Assembly (NCBI GenBank): GCA_009823505.1
Contig: VZQC01011955.1
Coordinates: forward strand, 1,373,931-1,437,930
Direction: 5' to 3'
DNA: 64,000 bases
DNA from: Rhizomys pruinosus
Taxonomy: Eukaryota; Chordata; Mammalia; Rodentia; Spalacidae
The position numbers and the translations under genes were made by a program. The notes under the pieces were generated by a model, which was not told the DNA's origin, did no database searches, and worked only from the letters and a program-made list of their open reading frames with translations. This document shows positions 11,726 to 23,295 of this stretch, piece after piece; within the stretch, counting starts at the first letter, position 1; each line of letters starts with the position of its first letter.

Positions 11726-12929
11726 AAATTTAACCATTGATGATACACTCTAGCTATCTTTCATTATAGCAGACACTACAGAAAGATTTTAAAGAACTAC
11801 ACTGTGAAAAAAGTGAGACCACACTGTTAAAGCAGAAAATGAGTTCAAATTGAAGCATGTACCCTGCACTGTGAAGACTGCTGTGAAGATTGAGAAAACG
11901 TCTGCTTACGAAATAAACGTAACAGACCACTTAGTTCTAAACAGCATGCCTATAATCAAAGTCCTGTCTCCCATGGCTCAGTGATCATTGTGGAAGAAAA
12001 GGTGGAAAGATTGTAGCAGGATCCAGAGGAAGTGAATAACCACAAGGAAACAGAGTTTTCTAGACAGCTGGTCAGTTACTCATATGAACTTGTAGCAAAG
12101 GTGACAGAAGACTAAAGACTTAGATAAGATCCTAAGCAGCAAGAACAATGTCAGACAAGCAGCTCATGCCAGATAAACACCAATAACAGATAATAACTAT
12201 TAGTTTTTTCTATGGTCGTTTGTCTCCCTCATGGTCCATTAGAATGGAAATCCTAAGAGAGCTACTTATCAGTGCCTAGGATGGTGTCTGGCAAGGAGCA
12301 TGCACTCAGTGGTGAATGGATGGAAGCACAGACACACGGTTACAAGGATGGACTGAAGAATGGAAGTCCTTAGACACCTCTCCCATCAGATAGTCCAAGA
12401 GAACAAAGGAAGGATCTTGGAATGCAAATGCTAAACTGAGTTTAGTAAAGGTTTGGTTGGTTCTTGCTAGAGGTTTTAGTCACCAGGGTAAGTAGAAGCA
12501 GCTACCAGTGCTTGAGAATTATGGGATGCCCTGGAGAGCAAGTCTCATGGAGTGAAGCCATTCAAAACCTGCACTTGGAATCTCTTTATTGTTAGAATCA
12601 AATCCCAGCTCCTTCACACAGTGTCAGCCTCTGTGCTGGCCTCCTCCCTCTAGTGCCTGGCTGCATTTGAACTTTCAGTTCCTAAATACTACCAAGATAT
12701 CTTTGCATCCACCATGTAAACCCTGCAGTTCTTTCTTCCTTAAACTCAGGTTTTATCCAGTCATGGTTCTCTTTCGTTCTGATGTCTCATTATGTACCTC
12801 TCACTGCTTCAGATGTCAGCTCAATCAAGAGCCTTCGTTAATAGATGCCTCTCCCCCAAACGTGCCCACCGTCACAGCAAGGTGGGCGAGCTCCTCATTT
12901 GTCCTCACAGACCTCTGTATTTGTGCTAC
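11726..12929. other. Intronic stretch without recognised elements
   Basis: No known SINE or L1 block and no exon with UNC79 similarity seen. Confidence 0.5.
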
Positions 12930-13103
12930 TTTTTTTTTTTTTTTTTTTTTTTTGTTTGTAATTTTGTGACAGGGTCTCCTCCTTTAGCACCCAGCTGGCC
13001 TGGAACTCCTTTTGGTAGACCAGGCTGGCCTGGAACTCACAGAGATCCACCTGCCTCTGCCTCCCGAGTGCTGGGACTAAAGGCATGTGCCACCACGCCC
13101 AGC
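12930..13103 (-). mobile_element. B1 SINE
   Basis: T tract of more than 20, then GACAGGGTCTCC through CACAGAGATCCACCTGCC to GCCACCACGCCCAGC; complete. Confidence 0.92.
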
Positions 13104-13433
13104 ATATTTGCTCTACTTTAGCCCTCGTACCTCTACTTAAAGCAGTCTCTGGATCTTTCCCCACAAATTAGCATATAAGCTCCAAGATGTTAGTGATTTT
13201 AACCTGTTTTTCTAACTATCCCACTATCAGTGCACAAAGCAATGTCTGTACAATGCTAACAGTGGACACCTCATGTTTGTTGAATAAAATAAATTATTTA
13301 TGTGCTTATGTAAATTAATTAACCCATATGTAGGCTGTACTAAGTTCCATGAAGTCTGGTTTTGTATTGGTTCCTATATTCTCAAAAAATACATAGTCTT
13401 ATCATCAAATAACTTATAAAGTAAATTTCATTT

Positions 13434-13616
13434 CTTTTCTTTTTTTTTTCTGTTTTTTTTTTGTCTTTTTGCGAGACAGGGCTCTACCCCTTAGTGCCCA
13501 GCTGGCTGGGACCCTCCCTATGTAGACCCAAGCTGGCCTTTGAACTCATAGAGTACCCACCCTGGGCCCTCTGCCCCGGTGCTGGGACTTAAAGGCGGCA
13601 CCACCACAGACCCTGG
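13434..13616 (-). mobile_element. B1 SINE with target-site duplication (repeat copy 1)
   Basis: Flanked by AAGTAAATTTCATTT at 13419-13433 and 13617-13631. The body carries several extra bases relative to the same insertion at 22501-22651. The intact duplication shows that this side of the direct repeat is in its native context. Confidence 0.9.
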
Positions 13617-14261
13617 AAGTAAATTTCATTTGCTATGGACTAACCTTTCAAGACATCATGCATCAGTGCTTATTTTGGAGACCTACTAGGAAAGAGTTGG
13701 TGTCAACTACTTCTTGCTTTCACCATGTATTCCATAAATGTATCAAGTACATTTGCTGATCTTATATTCAAGTTATTCCTTTAGCAACAATGAAACATTT
13801 TCCACTATCAATAATATGAGATATGGACAATAGCAATTTCCAACTTTAAAATTTTTCTGCTTACCTTCATTGCTTTATTAATATTATCATTGCCATTTAC
13901 TATTCTAGCTGAAGTAAGCCCTCAAGGCAGCAAAGCCCAAATGCCAAGTCAGCACATAAATCCCCATAGACCCACCTCAAATCCCCTTCAGAAAGAAGAG
14001 TGATTCCAACAGGTAAGGAAACTCTCAGAACATTAGTAAACCTCACAATAGCTTGAATAAAGGCCAACCTTGCAAAAATGTCCACCTCTCTCATTTTCAG
14101 AAAAATTTGTATACTGTTGGGGAGAAGAGTATCTGGGCATCATAACTCCATTAGTGATACAGTTTTCATTTATTTTATAATATGTGAGCAGCAGCCTAGG
14201 ACCCTGGAGAGTCTGTCTGTCCATCTGACTTTTTTGCAAGTTTGTTGGTCTACACCTGTCA

Positions 14262-14392
14262 CACTATTTTGTTTGGTTTGTTTTCTTTCATGTTAACCCA
14301 GTCCTGGCTGTAAGAATTCTCTATATAACCCAGGCACACCTCAGCCTTCCAGATATTGGAATTACAGGACTGGGCCACCATGCTCAGCCATG
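14262..14392 (-). mobile_element. Old B1-like SINE (copy 1)
   Basis: Diverged B1-type body, with TAACCCAGTC and GGAATTACAGGACTGGGCCA in a minus-strand layout. The counterpart at 23296-23417 has fewer extra bases. Confidence 0.6.
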
Positions 14393-14741
14393 TCCATTAC
14401 ATTTAAAGTTACTGTTTACTAATCATTATTTATTATACTGAGACTCTTCAATGGTGGCCTCTTCCTGATTATCAGGGTCATTTTATTGTTATTTGGTGTA
14501 TAAATTTAGTGCGTATATTTAGGTAACACTGAAAATATTTCCAAGCTTCTTATCAGAACAGAATTAAGCAGATGAGGCTTTTGCTAATAAGCAAATCTTA
14601 CTCTTACCATCCATGTTTTTGCACTGATTAATCTTAGCAATGGTTAAGATTCAGGCTGTTTGGATAGCAACTGAGACTGAGGCTCAGGCAATTTGCTACA
14701 GTGTCATAAATATTCTCTCATAGGTTTTACATTAATAACTT

Positions 14742-15050
14742 TGCTTTGTTTTGTTTTATCTTTATTTTTGTTTTGTTTTGAAAACACGTTTTCATGTAGT
14801 CCATGGTGATTTTTCAAACCTGATATGTAGTCAAATCTAACTTTGAACTGCTAATCCTTCTGCCTCTACTTCCACAAGTGTTGGGATCTTGACAGGCATA
14901 CACTACCATTACCGGCTATTTAACCTATGTTTTTAAGAGACAGAGATTTAATTATTTAGCCCAGCCTGGCCCCAGATTCCTGGACTCAAATGAACCTTCC
15001 GTGTCTCAGCCTCACTTATAGTTGGGACTGCACCTGGATATCTGGTTTCT
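14742..15050 (-). mobile_element. Two old B1-like SINE fragments (copy 1)
   Basis: Two successive 7SL-like bodies, with TAGTCAAATCTAACTTTGAA and TAGCCCAGCCTGGCC as landmarks. The counterpart at 23757-24062 reads more cleanly. Confidence 0.5.
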
Positions 15051-15182
15051 TTCTAAACCTAGCTCAGAAGGGGATTGTGACAAAGTCTAAAAGCACGGCA
15101 AAGACAGTTTAGTACAACAAGGTGAGAAATGTATGACACAAGAGAAATGAAGGTGGGCTATCATGGACTCCTCTCTTCTTAC

Positions 15183-15312
15183 CTGTGTACTGCAACCCCC
15201 TGTACTCGCTTATTGCCCCAGGAGGTTTTAAATTGGGCCAGTAGTGGAAGAGCATCTGCACCGCTGGAGGTTTCACCTGGGAAGGCCCATATGCAATCAC
15301 ATACAAAAGATC
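15183..15312 (-). CDS. UNC79: UNC79 exon 7, second copy (identical)
   Basis: Identical over 130 bp, and at both splice sites, to exon 7 at 24198-24327, including acceptor CCTTTAG and donor GTAAGA. It sits downstream of the damaged exon 6 copy in gene orientation. Because exons 5 and 7 both end one base into a codon, splicing of this copy after the first would be phase-compatible if exon 6 were intact. It is most likely a duplicate assembly representation of a single genomic exon. Confidence 0.85.
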
Positions 15313-15649
15313 CTAAAGGAAGCAGGAAGGTATCTGGACTTAGCAACACCAATAAAATAAACCCCAATAAAAATAAAGATCACTCATTTGATATTACCAA
15401 AGCAGAGGAAATTGTAATCGAGAGGCTGAACTGGGTAGTTTCCCTGAATCCCCATCCAGCCAAGTTATATTACATGAACATTATTGTTGTTGATTTTTAG
15501 GTAGATATCGGCCCGTTCTGTGAATGATTGCCCCCCAGGGGGAGGTAAAAGTATCAAAGGAGTATCAAAACGTATACAGACACAACCCTTCGCTAATAGA
15601 GTCCCAAAGGAAAGATTTTTACAACAGCATAGACCCTTTGTTTAACACT

Positions 15650-16109
15650 TTTTCTTTTTGAGACGTGTTCCTTATTTTTTTTGTACCCAGCTGGCCTGAA
15701 CTCGCCTGTAGACCGAGGCTGGCCTCACTAATAGTTGGGCTGCACCCTGGCTAACTCATAGATACTAGCCTGCCTCTGTCTCCCAAGTGCAGGGATTTAA
15801 ATGGCATACATTCACCAGCCCAGCCTTAAACATTACATTTTTTATAATTTTTATTTTAATATATTTTTTTATATTATTGCTGTATATGAGTGCATTTTCC
15901 TCATGATATTATTAGTGGCAACACATGTCATTGCTTCTTGCGAAGAACAGAAGAGGGCACATCAGATCCTCCTCAGAACTGGCGTTTACAGATGGTTTGT
16001 TAGCCACCCTGTGGGGCGGATGTGGAGGGTGTGATCAAACCTCAAGTTCTCAGTGCAAGGAGAGCCGGCTGCAAGCCCTTACTGCTGAGCCATCTCTCCG
16101 CCCCCCCCT
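15650..16109 (-). mobile_element. B1 followed by B2, both minus (copy 1, error-rich)
   Basis: B1 at about 15650-15828 and B2 at about 15836-16109, matching 24642-24822 and 24830-25072. Copy 1 has many added or changed bases and its B2 head is scrambled. Confidence 0.8.
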
Positions 16110-16432
16110 AACCCCCACCACCCCCCACAAAATATTTCTTAACCCTTCTTAACAACTTTCATCTCTTACTTTAAAAAAAGCAATTCTCAAGAAATTTTTT
16201 AATATAAAAATATTTTTGTTCACTAATATTTGCCTAACTCCAAGAAAATAAAATACATTTACTTGTGTAAGACACTTATGTTCTTAAAGTTTTGTTTCGT
16301 TCATAAAATGATCATCTAACCAGTTTTCAAAAACAAGAATTGTTTGCCACATCAAATATAGGACTATGTGTTTAAATATATAATTGTTACTATTTATATA
16401 AGTCAAGTTTAGTGAATATAGTCCAAACTTAC

Positions 16433-16490
16433 TTTCCACACTTCTTTGCTTATATTTCATGAGGCATTCAAACAATTGACCAATGATACA
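16433..16490 (-). pseudogene. UNC79: UNC79 exon 6, second copy, frame-broken
   Basis: This corresponds to 25374-25429 but is 58 nt, not 56. It has an extra G after the TATCATTG segment, an extra A near the KQEVW codons and a T replacing G that turns a Leu codon into Phe. Two extra bases (CA) also separate the acceptor AG from the homologous exon start. The donor GTAAGT is kept. If used from that AG, the exon would be 60 nt and out of frame. The neighbouring intron sequence shows the same kind of scattered single-base insertions, so base-calling or polishing error is more likely than biological decay. Confidence 0.85.
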
Positions 16491-16834
16491 TGCTGTTAAG
16501 GAGGAGAAATTACAATTTGTAATGAAATGTAAATATCAGGAAATAATCCATTTGAGATATAACTAAACTACTTTTAGTATCCATTTTCCTTAACACACTA
16601 ACTTAGAAAGTATACTATACTTTCTTAAAAATAGACAAAGTCATAGCTCTCTCAAACTTTATTCCACTGTCCTTGAGAAGTATTTCATACATTGCATTAA
16701 CAAAGGAAATTTTAAGAAAAGTCTCTAGCAATTACACTCCTATACTATAAACTTGGATCAGTGCAACTAAGGGCTACACAGGAGGGGGAAATAATCCTGG
16801 CCAGAGATCATATAAAAGATCATGTTTATCCAGC

Positions 16835-16985
16835 ATTGGTGCTGTCAGGCATTGTGCAGAGAACTCTATACATGTGATCTCATAAACAGCATGCTGCAGT
16901 TAGGAGAGTAAGGCTGTCTTTCCATCTCGCCCAAGGCTGAACAAATACCAACTGGTAATTTAATGGGATTAGAATGGCAATTTTA
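16835..16985 (+). repeat. MIR-like ancient SINE (copy 1)
   Basis: Core layout GGCATTGTGCAGAGAACTCT then ATGTGATCTCATAAACAGC resembles MIR. The same sequence is at about 25776-25925. Confidence 0.45.
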
Positions 16986-17099
16986 CCAACTGGCCAACAA
17001 CTGACAGAAAAAAGTCCATGTCAGAGGCTCCCCAGCAGCTTCATGCTCAGGTCATACTGGGCGAGAACTGAAGCCCCAGTTATAGGGATACTTATGTCC

Positions 17100-17610
17100 T
17101 TTTATTTTTAAATATAATATTGTTATTGAATCGTTGAGATCCATCCATTAGGAACGTATTTTGCTCCTGTTCACCCCCTCCTCTTTCCCTAACTCCTCCC
17201 AAATCGACTTCTCATCCCTTTACTTTACCCCCTCACAACTTCATGTCTTCTTTTTTAAATACTTACCAATTCCAATTTGTGCTGCCCATCATACTTATGG
17301 ATATGCCATCCACTGGGAGTGCAGTAGACCTTCCAGGAGCCACACACTTTAAAGAACAACTGGCTTTCCTTCCCCAGAAGCACCAATTATCCGCAGTTCC
17401 TCAGAGTTATGGGTGGGCTCTTTGAGCCCTCCCACTCCATGTACGAATATTGAGCTGGCTTGATCTGTGCAGGTCTTATGCAGGCAACTGCTGCTGCCAT
17501 GAATTAGTTCATGAGTGCAGTGGTCCTGTCATGTCCTTCAGCCACTATCTCAGTCCATTCCTCCCTGACCTCTGACTATTAAATTGTTACAACAGCCACC
17601 CCCCCTTTAC
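17100..17610 (-). mobile_element. L1 3'-end-like fragment (copy 1)
   Basis: Minus-strand sequence with landmarks CCAATTTGTGCTGCCCAT, GCCATCCACTGG, CCAGGAGCCACAC and TGTGCAGGTCTTATGCAGG. These are characteristic of rodent Lx/L1 3' ends. The counterpart at 26035-26540 is cleaner. Confidence 0.55.
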
Positions 17611-17629
17611 AGTGATCCGCAAACATTGA

Positions 17630-17990
17630 GTGGTGGATAGATTTAGGGTAATTCGACTGCTAAACGATAACACCCAAACCAACTTGGGAAGGAAAGGGGT
17701 TTTTTTTTTATCTTAAATCTCCCATGTCACAGTTCATCACCTAGGGAGTCCAAGGCAGGAATTCAGGAGCATAGACCATGGAGAATGGCGCTTACTGGCT
17801 TGCTCCTGTGGCATACTTTTATACAATGTAGGACCAGTTGCTCGGGCAAGGACTGCTTCACAGTGGGCTGAATCCCTCCCATATCACTGAACAATCAGAA
17901 AATGTCCCCAACAGACACACAGGCCAATCCAAAGGAAGAAATTCGCTTATTGGAGGTTCCCTCTTCCCAGGTGTGTGATGTTGACACTAA
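17630..17990. mobile_element. Rodent non-autonomous repeat, URR1-like (copy 1)
   Basis: Error-rich version of 26553-26890. The family name is tentative. Confidence 0.45.
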
Positions 17991-18419
17991 AGCTACCCAG
18001 CATGAAAGATGATACAGATGTCTCACTTGTGGCTGGGCACTCCGCTGACACTCATTCTCTGCACTTTGATGATTTGTGAGTTTCTGAGTTAACCACTGTC
18101 ACTGTACAAAGAAACCTCTGATGGGGTCTGAGAACTGAACTAATCGAGGTGTATGGAGATACAATTTAGAGAGGCAATTTGAACACGAATGTCCAGTGCA
18201 GAATAATAGCATAGTTCACCAAATTGCTTCTTGTTAACCAGATGTTACAATGCCAGACATGTTGCTGGCCTCCTGTGTAGTGTGGTCTAAATCAAGCAGA
18301 AGGCAGTTGGGTGCCCCCATAATATTCAGGGTTGGCCATTAGTCACCATGGTTATGTCCTTTACCATGCTGGTCATTTACCCTATTCACATGGTTCAAAT
18401 AGCTGGGTAAGACTGTTGA

Positions 18420-18462
18420 GGGTTGGTTTTTGTTGTTGTTGTTGGTGTCGTTGTTGTGGTAA
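18420..18462 (+). repeat. (GTT)n microsatellite (copy 1)
   Basis: GTTGTTGTTGTTG with interruptions; the counterpart is at about 27315-27357. Confidence 0.85.
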
Positions 18463-18683
18463 TCCCCAACAGCCTACATAGCACTTTCTAGTACTTTTTT
18501 TGAAAGCTAGTCAGCAGGGAAGAAATTTTCTGGTCAGCACTAATGTGACGTATCCATGTCCTATGACCAAAGTGCATGGTGTCTTCAGCAATAGGGTCTT
18601 GTACAGGAGATCTGTCGAAGCTACATAACACCAAGCTTCCTTGACACTTCCGTTTTAAGTAGATTGATGCTCTCCCAAAACTA

Positions 18684-18745
18684 CCTTCAAGTTCTATCCA
18701 AACACTGAATTTGTCCTTCAAGTTCTATCCAAACACTGAATTTGG
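18684..18745 (+). repeat. 31-bp tandem duplication (copy 1)
   Basis: Two units starting CCTTCAAGTTCTATCCAAAC, identical except for the last base. The same pair occurs at 27579-27640. Confidence 0.95.
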
Positions 18746-19127
18746 TCTTACTTTACTCACTAGTGACCTCTGGTGTCCATTCCAAATCGCATGGAACATT
18801 TTTCAGTCTAGCATTTTAACTTGACTTTTCAGAAGCAATTCAGTGCCGCTGCCGTGGGCTTCTTTATAGAGCGCCCGTCTCTTGTTGTAGCTTCATGACA
18901 TGACATGACCCTTTCCTGTCACCTGTGGTGAACACTACTGTTTCTGCTCTGCTGCTGGCAACATTGAGTGAATGCCCTTTCTTCCGAGACACTTCCCAAA
19001 GTACAGACTTTCTCAGACCCCACTGAAGATAGAAGTAGCTATGGGACAAAGTTCTAGCTGAGACAATCTGCTGGAGAAGTTCTAAGGCATTTATTATTCT
19101 CTGTGAACTTTTGAAACTTTAACTTTT

Positions 19128-19640
19128 TTCTGCTAGACAGGGTCTCCTCCTGCAGTTCAAGAGGCCTTGGAACTCACTATGTAGCCCACACTGACCTCAA
19201 ACTTGTGATGAGTTTGTAGTGACTCGACTACCCTGTTGCAGATGTGTGTTATTTGTGTGAGATAAAATAAACCTCCACTGTAACAGCCAGTGTGCAAACA
19301 AGAGGGAAATCCAAGAGAAACAGGTTGCTATCTCAGCCTTCTGATACAACTGGGCTACAGGTAAAACTTCTTGTTTAGCAAACCACAAATGTGCTTGTAG
19401 GTGAAAGCACCTGTAATCAAGGGCTCAACAATGAAGAGCACTGGCGATTCTTGGCATAGGCCCCCAGTTTTTCAATTCCCAGCACCGTACGGGTAGCTAC
19501 GACATCTGGAAACTTCAATTCCAGTAGATTTGATAACCTCTTCTGACCTGTGAAGGGCATTGCATGACAAAAATGGTCACTTACTACATGCAGGCAATGC
19601 ACTCATATGACAATAAAATAAAAATAATAAAATTATATAA
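19128..19640. mobile_element. B1 fragment (minus) and B2 (plus), copy 1
   Basis: B1-like piece at about 19128-19200 and B2 at about 19405-19640. Both carry extra bases compared with 28010-28090 and 28295-28515, while the 130 bp between them are clean. Confidence 0.75.
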
Positions 19641-20627
19641 AGCACCTGTAATCAGCTAAGCAGACACAGTCGCTATACTTCCTCACCAAACTCACCTTCT
19701 CCCATTGGTCCACTGTTTGGGTGATTTCCTGAGGCTTGGTAATAGCATCCCTCCATCTTTTACCCTACATGCTCTCCTAAGCAATCTCACACTCATACAC
19801 AACTGTAGTAACCTACTTGGCCTTAAAAAAGATTAAATGTGTATGCCATCATGCCTGGGCACTCCACATTATTATTGATTTATGTGAATATGCCTGATCT
19901 CCCCAACAAAACATAGTCCCACCACATGTAGCATATCTTACATTTCTGTGTGGTTTCTACAACACCTAAGACAGAGCCTGGCACATCAGTATTTCTCAGT
20001 GAATGCCAGTTACTTGAGCAAGTGCTGTTCTCTATTCATGATATACAGTCAGCTACAAAACCAAACTATCAATTTTTGTTTCTCCACCCCTGACCCTATC
20101 CTGCCAAAATTTAAATAGAATGATATAAGGCATTTTCTATCTGCGCAGGCCAGTAAGAATAGCTAAGAACTTGGCCCAATACAAAATCAGAAACTAGCTT
20201 AAAACATGATGAGATGATTTTTGGTTTTGTAACTTGATTGAAAAGGTTCTCAACCATGAACTTTGTAGATGACAATGTCATCCTCATACTGCAGTGTTAA
20301 AAGGTTGGACATGCCTTGCATGTATTTGATCCCAAAGTGGTCCTGGTAAATGCTGCCTCACTTCCCAATCGTCCCCTCAGTAGAAGACTACTTTTGGATC
20401 AGAAATGCAAATCCTAACATAAAATCATGGACTATAAACATTCTCCCATGAACAGGTTTAAAATAACAAAATTTTATCTGATCACAGTAGGTTTCTAGCA
20501 ATTCACCTCCAAGAAGAAAATGCCAAATTATAGCAATTTACACTCTTATTTATTCAGCATTTACAATGTTACAGTCAGTATATCAAGAATAAGAAAGCAA
20601 CTACACATACATATACTTAACTTTTAA

Positions 20628-20776
20628 ATTTTTTTTGGTCTTTTTGAGACAGGGTCGCCCTGTAGCCCCAGCGCCGGAACTCTCTATGTAGACCAGCTGG
20701 GCTTAAACTCACAGAGAGCTGCCTACCTCGGCCTTCTGAGTGCGGAGATTAAAAGCTGTGGCACCATGCCCAGCTT
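20628..20776 (-). mobile_element. B1 SINE (copy 1)
   Basis: TTTTTGAGACAGGGTCGCCC through CACCATGCCCAGC. Error-rich compared with 29503-29655. Confidence 0.88.
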
Positions 20777-20811
20777 TACTTGTTAATTTTTTAAAGTCAT
20801 ACATTTTTAAT

Positions 20812-20932
20812 CTACAGCAAGAAAAATAGCCCCAGTTTATAGCTGAGAAAATTTGGCCTTAAAGAGATTAAAGAAGTTGTTCAAGGTTGCATTAACTGGT
20901 AATTTGCAAGTGAGCTCAGATGTGAATCCATT
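20812..20932 (+). repeat. MIR (copy 1)
   Basis: CCCAGTTTATAGCTGAGAAA, AAGAAGTTGTTCAAGGTTGC and CTCAGATGTGAATCC follow the MIR core order. Identical to about 29690-29810. Confidence 0.65.
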
Positions 20933-22076
20933 ACCAAGAAAAGACTTAGTCCCACAAAATGCCCTCCATTAGCTCCCAGAATCAACTCAGATATTAGGGG
21001 GTCTCTCAAAGCTGCATCACAGTCTCTCCATGATAAATCTCTCTCCTTTGGTAATATTGAGAAAAACCTACATAAACCCTGTAGATTCAACAGCTCTTTG
21101 TTGACTTAAAAATCACAAATTTAGTTACACAGCTAAGGAATACATTCGTTTCCTATTTGATTTCTGGGGATAATGCTTCAGCACATAGGTTATGGTAACA
21201 GAGGCCTCTGTTACTCTCCAGAATCTTGATGGCCAATTTGGCTGTAAACACTGACTCATCCCTTGGGCCTGCAGGTATCCAAGGAGTGACTGGAACAAAT
21301 GAAAAGCTTGGCATCTGACTGCATATTGTGTCCATACACTTGTATCTCTTCATCTTTGAGTGAGATTCTACTCATCTCTATATGTGGATATGCTGCTCAT
21401 TTGAGAAAAGTTTGTCCAGAAATATAATACAGGATTGGTTATCTTGACTTAGACTTGCTAATCTCTTTTCCCTCATAAAAACTACATATATCTACCAACC
21501 ACTACCATGACTGGAACTACCAGACCTTGAAAAAAAATGAAAAGCAGAAAAACTGAAAAGCAGAGGTACTTGAGTTTCTGTCTACTTGCACAGAAGACAA
21601 ATTATCCCTATCTTTACTACCCTATCCATCCACCATTATTCCCATTCAATATCTGGAACCAACCCCTTAGAGTTGAGAAGCTAGTTTGTCAGTATAGTCC
21701 CCTCTTCTTTTTCTTTGGTCATTGAATAAAACCTTTCTATCTCCCCAACAATCAGATAATGATTCTTCCATTGAATGAACTTCCAGGCCTAGGTTCAGGA
21801 AAAAATTCACATACATCTAACACCAAAACACCCACTTTTCCCTAATGCCTCCCAGACAATAGGACATAATGCTCATAAGACTTTTATTCATGAGCGTCTA
21901 AATAAGGAATACTGTCAAACATAATATATAAAAATATATACTCGAGTGGTCCTTTATGGTAAATAGCATAAGATACAAAATACAGATTGCCCCAAAATAT
22001 ATTTTTAATTAAATTCACATCCATATAGGGCTGGAGAGATGGATCAGGTGGTTAAGAGCACTGGCTGCTCTTCAAA

Positions 22077-22077
22077 N
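22077..22077. other. Single N: assembly gap placeholder
   Basis: An isolated ambiguous base in the head of a B2 element. The left side matches 30907-30956 of copy 2; the right side does not. It marks the contig join at the end of repeat copy 1. Confidence 0.9.
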
Positions 22078-22500
22078 TGCTTCATGGTAAAAATTCTCAG
22101 TGAACAGAAAACAGAAAGGAACTGGTGGACATGATGGAGAACACTCATAAAATGGTGGCTTCATACTCAATGCTGACTCAGGGTGGGGAAACTCAAAGTT
22201 TCCTCCTGCACACCAGGAACTGGATAGAGATCTTAGCATCATACTGGAGATTCCCAACTTACAATAACAGGATGTGTTAGTTACCTTTCTCATGACTGTG
22301 ACAAAATACCAGACAGGAAGAACCTAAGGGAAGAAAGGTTCATTTAGGATCGTCTTTTCAGAAGGGTTTTCATTCATCCTGGCAGGGTGGATGAACATCC
22401 TCACATCTAGATGGCACAGGTCATTCACATTACATCAAGACACAAGGAATGCAAACTCCATTAGGCTTGCATAACAGCCTCATGAAACTCTTCTAAAGTG
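22078..22500. other. 423-bp unmatched segment between the two repeat copies
   Basis: It has no counterpart beside copy 1. The part from about 22271 resembles the rodent repeat also seen at 26553 (start GTGTTAGTTACC, then CTGTGACAAAATACCAGACA). The first 190 bp are unclassified. It may be a chimeric contig end or genuine sequence belonging elsewhere. Confidence 0.6.
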
Positions 22501-22651
22501 TTTTTTTTGTCTTTTTGAGACAGGGTCTACCCTTTAGTCCCAGCTGGCCTGGACCTCCCTATGTAGACCAAGCTGGCCTTGAACTCATAGAGACCCACCC
22601 TGCCTCTGCCTCCCGAGTGCTGGGATTAAAGGCGTGCACCACCACACCTGG
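22501..22651 (-). mobile_element. B1 SINE at left edge of repeat copy 2
   Basis: Clean B1 body. The right-hand target-site copy AAGTAAATTTCATTT (22652-22666) is present but the left-hand one is absent, which shows that the sequence to its left is not its native flank. Confidence 0.92.
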
Positions 22652-23295
22652 AAGTAAATTTCATTTGCTATTGACTACCTATTCAAACATCACATCAGTG
22701 CTTATTTTGGAGACCTACTAGGAAAGAGTTGGTGTCAACTACTTCTTGCTTTCACCATGTATTCCATAAATGTATCAAGTACATTTGCTGATCTTATATT
22801 CAAGTTATTCCTTTAGCAACAATGAAACATTTTCCACTATCAATAATATGAGATATGGACAATAGCAATTTCCAACTTTAAAATTTTTCTGCTTACCTTC
22901 ATTGCTTTATTAATATTATCATTGCCATTTACTATTCTAGCTGAAGTAAGCCCTCAAGGCAGCAAAGCCCAAATGCCAAGTCAGCACATAAATCCCCATA
23001 GACCCACCTCAAATCCCCTTCAGAAAGAAGAGTGATTCCAACAGGTAAGGAAACTCTCAGAACATTAGTAAACCTCACAATAGCTTGAATAAAGGCCAAC
23101 CTTGCAAAAATGTCCACCTCTCTCATTTTCAGAAAAATTTGTATACTGTTGGGGAGAAGAGTATCTGGGCATCATAACTCCATTAGTGATACAGTTTTCA
23201 TTTATTTTATAATATGTGAGCAGCAGCCTAGGACCCTGGAGAGTCTGTCTGTCCATCTGACTTTTTTGCAAGTTTGTTGGTCTACACCTGTCACC

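Larger units (their letters stand above)
13453..22076 (+). repeat. 8.6-kb direct repeat, copy 1 (probable false duplication)
   Basis: Collinear with 22501-30956. The coordinate offset between matching landmarks falls stepwise: 9046 at the left B1, 9032 at 13.9 kb, 9015 at exon 7, about 8940 at exon 6, 8895 at 18.5 kb and 8877 from 20.9 kb. Copy 1 therefore has roughly 165 net extra bases. Long stretches are identical by eye (for example 13.67-14.26, 15.06-15.46 and 20.8-21.9 kb), while others are full of single-base indels. It ends at the N at 22077. Its left flank is continuous: the B1 at 13434-13616 has an intact target-site duplication. Confidence 0.95.

Noticed and set aside
1..15182. The next UNC79 exon (expected to begin near AWNPIHCQH)
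   Set aside because: I searched the low-coordinate part and did not find it; it probably lies outside the window.
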